Below, piece by piece: positions 62,080 to 64,000 of a stretch of DNA of 64,000 nucleotides. Source of the DNA: Actinomycetes bacterium (GTDB taxonomy: Bacteria > Actinomycetota > Acidimicrobiia > Acidimicrobiales > RAAP-2). The stretch is from NCBI GenBank assembly GCA_021831035.1, contig JAKBNL010000008.1, positions 37,100 through 101,099 on the forward strand. The letters are read 5' to 3'. Numbering within the stretch: the stretch's first letter is position 1; each line of letters starts with the position of its first letter. The notes beneath the pieces are model-generated. The model worked only from the letters and a program-made list of their open reading frames with translations. It was not told the origin of the DNA and did no database searches. A program made the translations under genes and the position numbers.

Positions 62080-63885
62080 GTGAGCGACGACCGGACCGTC
62101 CCGGACACCGGGGACCGACTCGGCGACTTCACCACGACCGTGCGCGTGCTGCGCCTGGTCCCCGTCGCGATCGGCATCGGGGTCCTCTCGACGGGCATCG
62201 CCCTCGCCCTGCTCGACATGATCGGGCTCTTCACCAACCTCTTCTACTTCCAGCGTGTGGGGATCTCCCTGGTCGCCCCGGGCGCCGAGCGGCTCGGGGT
62301 GTGGACCGTCCTCATCCCGGTCGGCGGGGGTCTCGTCGTCGGACTCATGGCCCGCTTCGGCTCCGAGCAGATCCGGGGCCACGGCATCCCCGAGGCGATG
62401 GAGAGGATCCTCATCAACGGCAGCACCGTCCAGCCGCGGCTCGCCGTGCTCAAACCGGTCGCGAGCGCGGTGAGCATCGGATCGGGCGGCCCCTTCGGCG
62501 CCGAGGGCCCGATCATCCTGACCGGCGGCGCGGTCGGGTCGATCGTCGGCCAGCTCTTGCACCTCACCGCCGCCCAGCGGCGCAGCCTGCTCGTGGCCGG
62601 TGCCGCCGCGGGCATGGCCGCGGTCTTCGGCACACCCGTCGCGGCGACCCTGTTCGGGGTCGAGCTGCTGGCCTTCGAGTTCCGTCCGCGCTCGATGGTC
62701 CTCATCGGCACGGCCGCCGCGACCGCCGACGGCTTGCGCCTCGAGCTGGCCCACGCCGGGCTTATCTCGGCCCAGCCGCTCTTCCCGCTGGCCACACCGG
62801 TCCCCGAGGGCGGCGTCGCCCTCTTCGGCGCCGCCGTGATCGGGGTGGCCTGTGGACTGCTGGCCTGGGTGATGACCCAGGCCGTCTACCGCAGCGAGGA
62901 CCTCTTCGTGCGCCTGCGGGGACGGCTGCACTGGATGTGGTGGCCGCTCATCGGTGGGGCCGTCGTCGGGGTCGGCGGCCTCGTCGACCCCCGCGCCCTG
63001 GGCGTGGGCTACGCCACCATCCACGCCACCCTGCTCGGCGAACTCGGACTGAGGGCGATGGTCGCCCTTGTGATCGTGAAGACCACGATCTGGGCCCTCA
63101 GCCTGGGCTCGGGCACGAGCGGAGGGATCCTCGCGCCCATCATGATGGTGGGCGCGGGACTCGGTGGCGTACTCGGCCACGTCCTGCCCGGTGCGACGCC
63201 CGGGAGCTGGGCCCTCATCGGACTCGGCGGGGCCTTAGCCGGAGTCACCCGGTCGCCCTTCACGGCGATCGTCTTCGCCTTCGAGCTGACCCACGACCCC
63301 AACAGCCTGCTCCCGCTGCTCGTGGCGGCGTGCTGTGCCCACCTGGTGAGCGTGCTCATCCTCAAGCGCTCGATCCTCACCGAGAAGGTCGCCCGACGGG
63401 GCGTGCACGTGATGCGCGAGTACGCGGTCGACCCCCTCGAGGCGACCTTCGTGCGCGAGATGATGTCCCACGACGTCACGACCGCCCGACCCGACCAGTT
63501 GGTCCGCGACCTTTACAACGACTTCCCGGAGGGTTCGACCGCCCGGCGTCAGCGCCTCTACCCCGTCGTTGAGCAGGGTCGCCTCGTGGGCGTCGTGCCC
63601 TGGTCGACGATTAGGGCCCGACGCGATGAGTCGGGGCTGCGCGTCGGAAAGGTCGCCACGCCCGCCTCGATCGTGGCCCACCCCGACGAGATCCTGCGAG
63701 CGGTCGCGGACCGCATGGTCGACCGGGAGGTCGGCGTCGTCCCGGTCGTCGAGCGCGACGCCCCCGAGCACCTGGTGGGACTGCTCAGCGAGTTCGCCCT
63801 GCTGCGCGCTCGGCGCCGGCTGCTCGTAGAGGAGCGGCGGGCCGAACGGGTTCTCGACCCGTGGTCGAGACGGGTGACGCCCTAG
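62080..63885 (+). CDS. ClC-family chloride channel/antiporter with CBS domains
   Basis: A 601-residue protein with a ClC core followed by two CBS domains (from about residue 460). Motifs are GSGGPFGAEGPIILTGG with the gating Glu142, GTPVAATLFGVELL and GSGTSGGILAPIM. It differs from the ClC at 46 kb in sequence and lacks the TrkA-C tail, so the two belong to different subfamilies. It exchanges or conducts chloride, perhaps nitrate or other anions. GTG at 62080 is the best start; no ribosome site is evident. Confidence 0.9.
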   Translation: MSDDRTVPDTGDRLGDFTTTVRVLRLVPVAIGIGVLSTGIALALLDMIGLFTNLFYFQRVGISLVAPGAERLGVWTVLIPVGGGLVVGLMARFGSEQIRGHGIPEAMERILINGSTVQPRLAVLKPVASAVSIGSGGPFGAEGPIILTGGAVGSIVGQLLHLTAAQRRSLLVAGAAAGMAAVFGTPVAATLFGVELLAFEFRPRSMVLIGTAAATADGLRLELAHAGLISAQPLFPLATPVPEGGVALFGAAVIGVACGLLAWVMTQAVYRSEDLFVRLRGRLHWMWWPLIGGAVVGVGGLVDPRALGVGYATIHATLLGELGLRAMVALVIVKTTIWALSLGSGTSGGILAPIMMVGAGLGGVLGHVLPGATPGSWALIGLGGALAGVTRSPFTAIVFAFELTHDPNSLLPLLVAACCAHLVSVLILKRSILTEKVARRGVHVMREYAVDPLEATFVREMMSHDVTTARPDQLVRDLYNDFPEGSTARRQRLYPVVEQGRLVGVVPWSTIRARRDESGLRVGKVATPASIVAHPDEILRAVADRMVDREVGVVPVVERDAPEHLVGLLSEFALLRARRRLLVEERRAERVLDPWSRRVTP

Positions 63886-63934
63886 GCCTTCCTGTCCATA
63901 GGTCGAGGTGACAGTGGTGCTCTGTGGAAGGGGT

Positions 63935-64000
63935 TCACGCGGCCTGCCTCGTCCGGCGTCGGCCCATGATGTCACCGGGAGTCCGCCCGCGCATGTAGTC
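63935..64000 (-). CDS. C-terminal end of an unidentified gene
   Basis: A leftward frame enters from the right edge and ends TGA at 63935. The 21 visible residues are DYMRGRTPGDIMGRRRTRQA plus a final A, rich in arginine. No family can be named. It lies 49 bp past the ClC stop, in sequence without other features. It could be the end of a DNA-binding or transposase-like protein, but this is only a guess from the basic tail. Confidence 0.35.
   Translation of the reverse strand, partial: DYMRGRTPGDIMGRRRTRQAA

Noticed and set aside
63886..64000. Insertion sequence at the right end
   Set aside because: Only 21 residues of the edge gene are visible and no terminal inverted repeat or target duplication could be shown.

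Overview
The window is about 64 kb of very GC-rich chromosomal DNA. Genes are packed tightly on both strands, GTG starts are frequent, and many start codons sit 5-8 nt after a TANNNT box, which looks like leaderless transcription. Together with an F420-type luciferase-like oxidoreductase, an RskA-like anti-sigma/ECF pair, a complete KdpFABC system and a YerC/TrpR-like regulator heading the histidine operon, this points to an actinobacterium. The class Acidimicrobiia is a reasonable guess, but nothing here fixes it. I see no rRNA, tRNA, CRISPR array, prophage or complete insertion sequence. The one mobile-looking item is a 159-bp MITE-like insert at 6924-7082.

1-9.9 kb: a truncated MFS exporter, a YceI protein divergent from a MarR regulator with clear operators, an IleRS with a swapped HIGH motif (GLHH), two acetyltransferases, a HAD phosphatase, a glutathione peroxidase, a quinone reductase, a DUF5522 micro-protein and alanine dehydrogenase. 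9.9-14.9 kb: an amine-catabolism unit in which an aldehyde dehydrogenase diverges from an Lrp regulator, a class III aminotransferase and a PuuB-like FAD oxidase. 14.9-21.5 kb: membrane and secreted proteins, a threonine dehydratase-like enzyme, a CadD-like protein, an MFS transporter and an orphan solute-binding protein. 21.5-25.2 kb: nucleobase salvage, with an NCS1 permease, a phosphoribosyltransferase, a yeast-type cytosine deaminase, a HIT protein and uracil phosphoribosyltransferase. 25.3-39.3 kb: a heterodimeric ABC exporter, a fused indolepyruvate oxidoreductase, a luciferase-like oxidoreductase, a glutamate dehydrogenase-family enzyme, a NifX-like protein, an APC permease, a small coiled-coil protein, a GH3 enzyme and a LigB/DODA dioxygenase.

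39.3-45.6 kb: histidine biosynthesis. A leftward operon, hisR(YerC)-hisG-hisD-hisCB-hisH-hisF-hisIE, faces hisA across 30 bp. HisC and HisB are one continuous polypeptide, HisD is unusually short, and the 30-bp gap carries octamer repeats with GCTA cores 8 bp apart that look like a TrpR-family operator. No histidinol-phosphatase is present.

45.6-51.6 kb: a MarR-ClC chloride channel operon, then an ECF sigma/anti-sigma pair divergent from two exported ferritin-like proteins and a cupredoxin. 51.6-61.6 kb: the potassium system. A leftward operon (27-aa micro-ORF, kdpF, kdpA, kdpB, kdpC, a DUF4118 protein, a KdpD whose kinase domain looks dead) diverges from an intact DUF4118 histidine kinase and kdpE. 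61.6-64 kb: a second MarR/ClC pair and the tail of an unknown gene.

Two architectural themes recur. Within operons, neighbours overlap by ATGA, GTGA or TGATG. Seven convergent gene pairs share one CTAG as both stop codons, and the MITE-like element appears to have inserted into an eighth.
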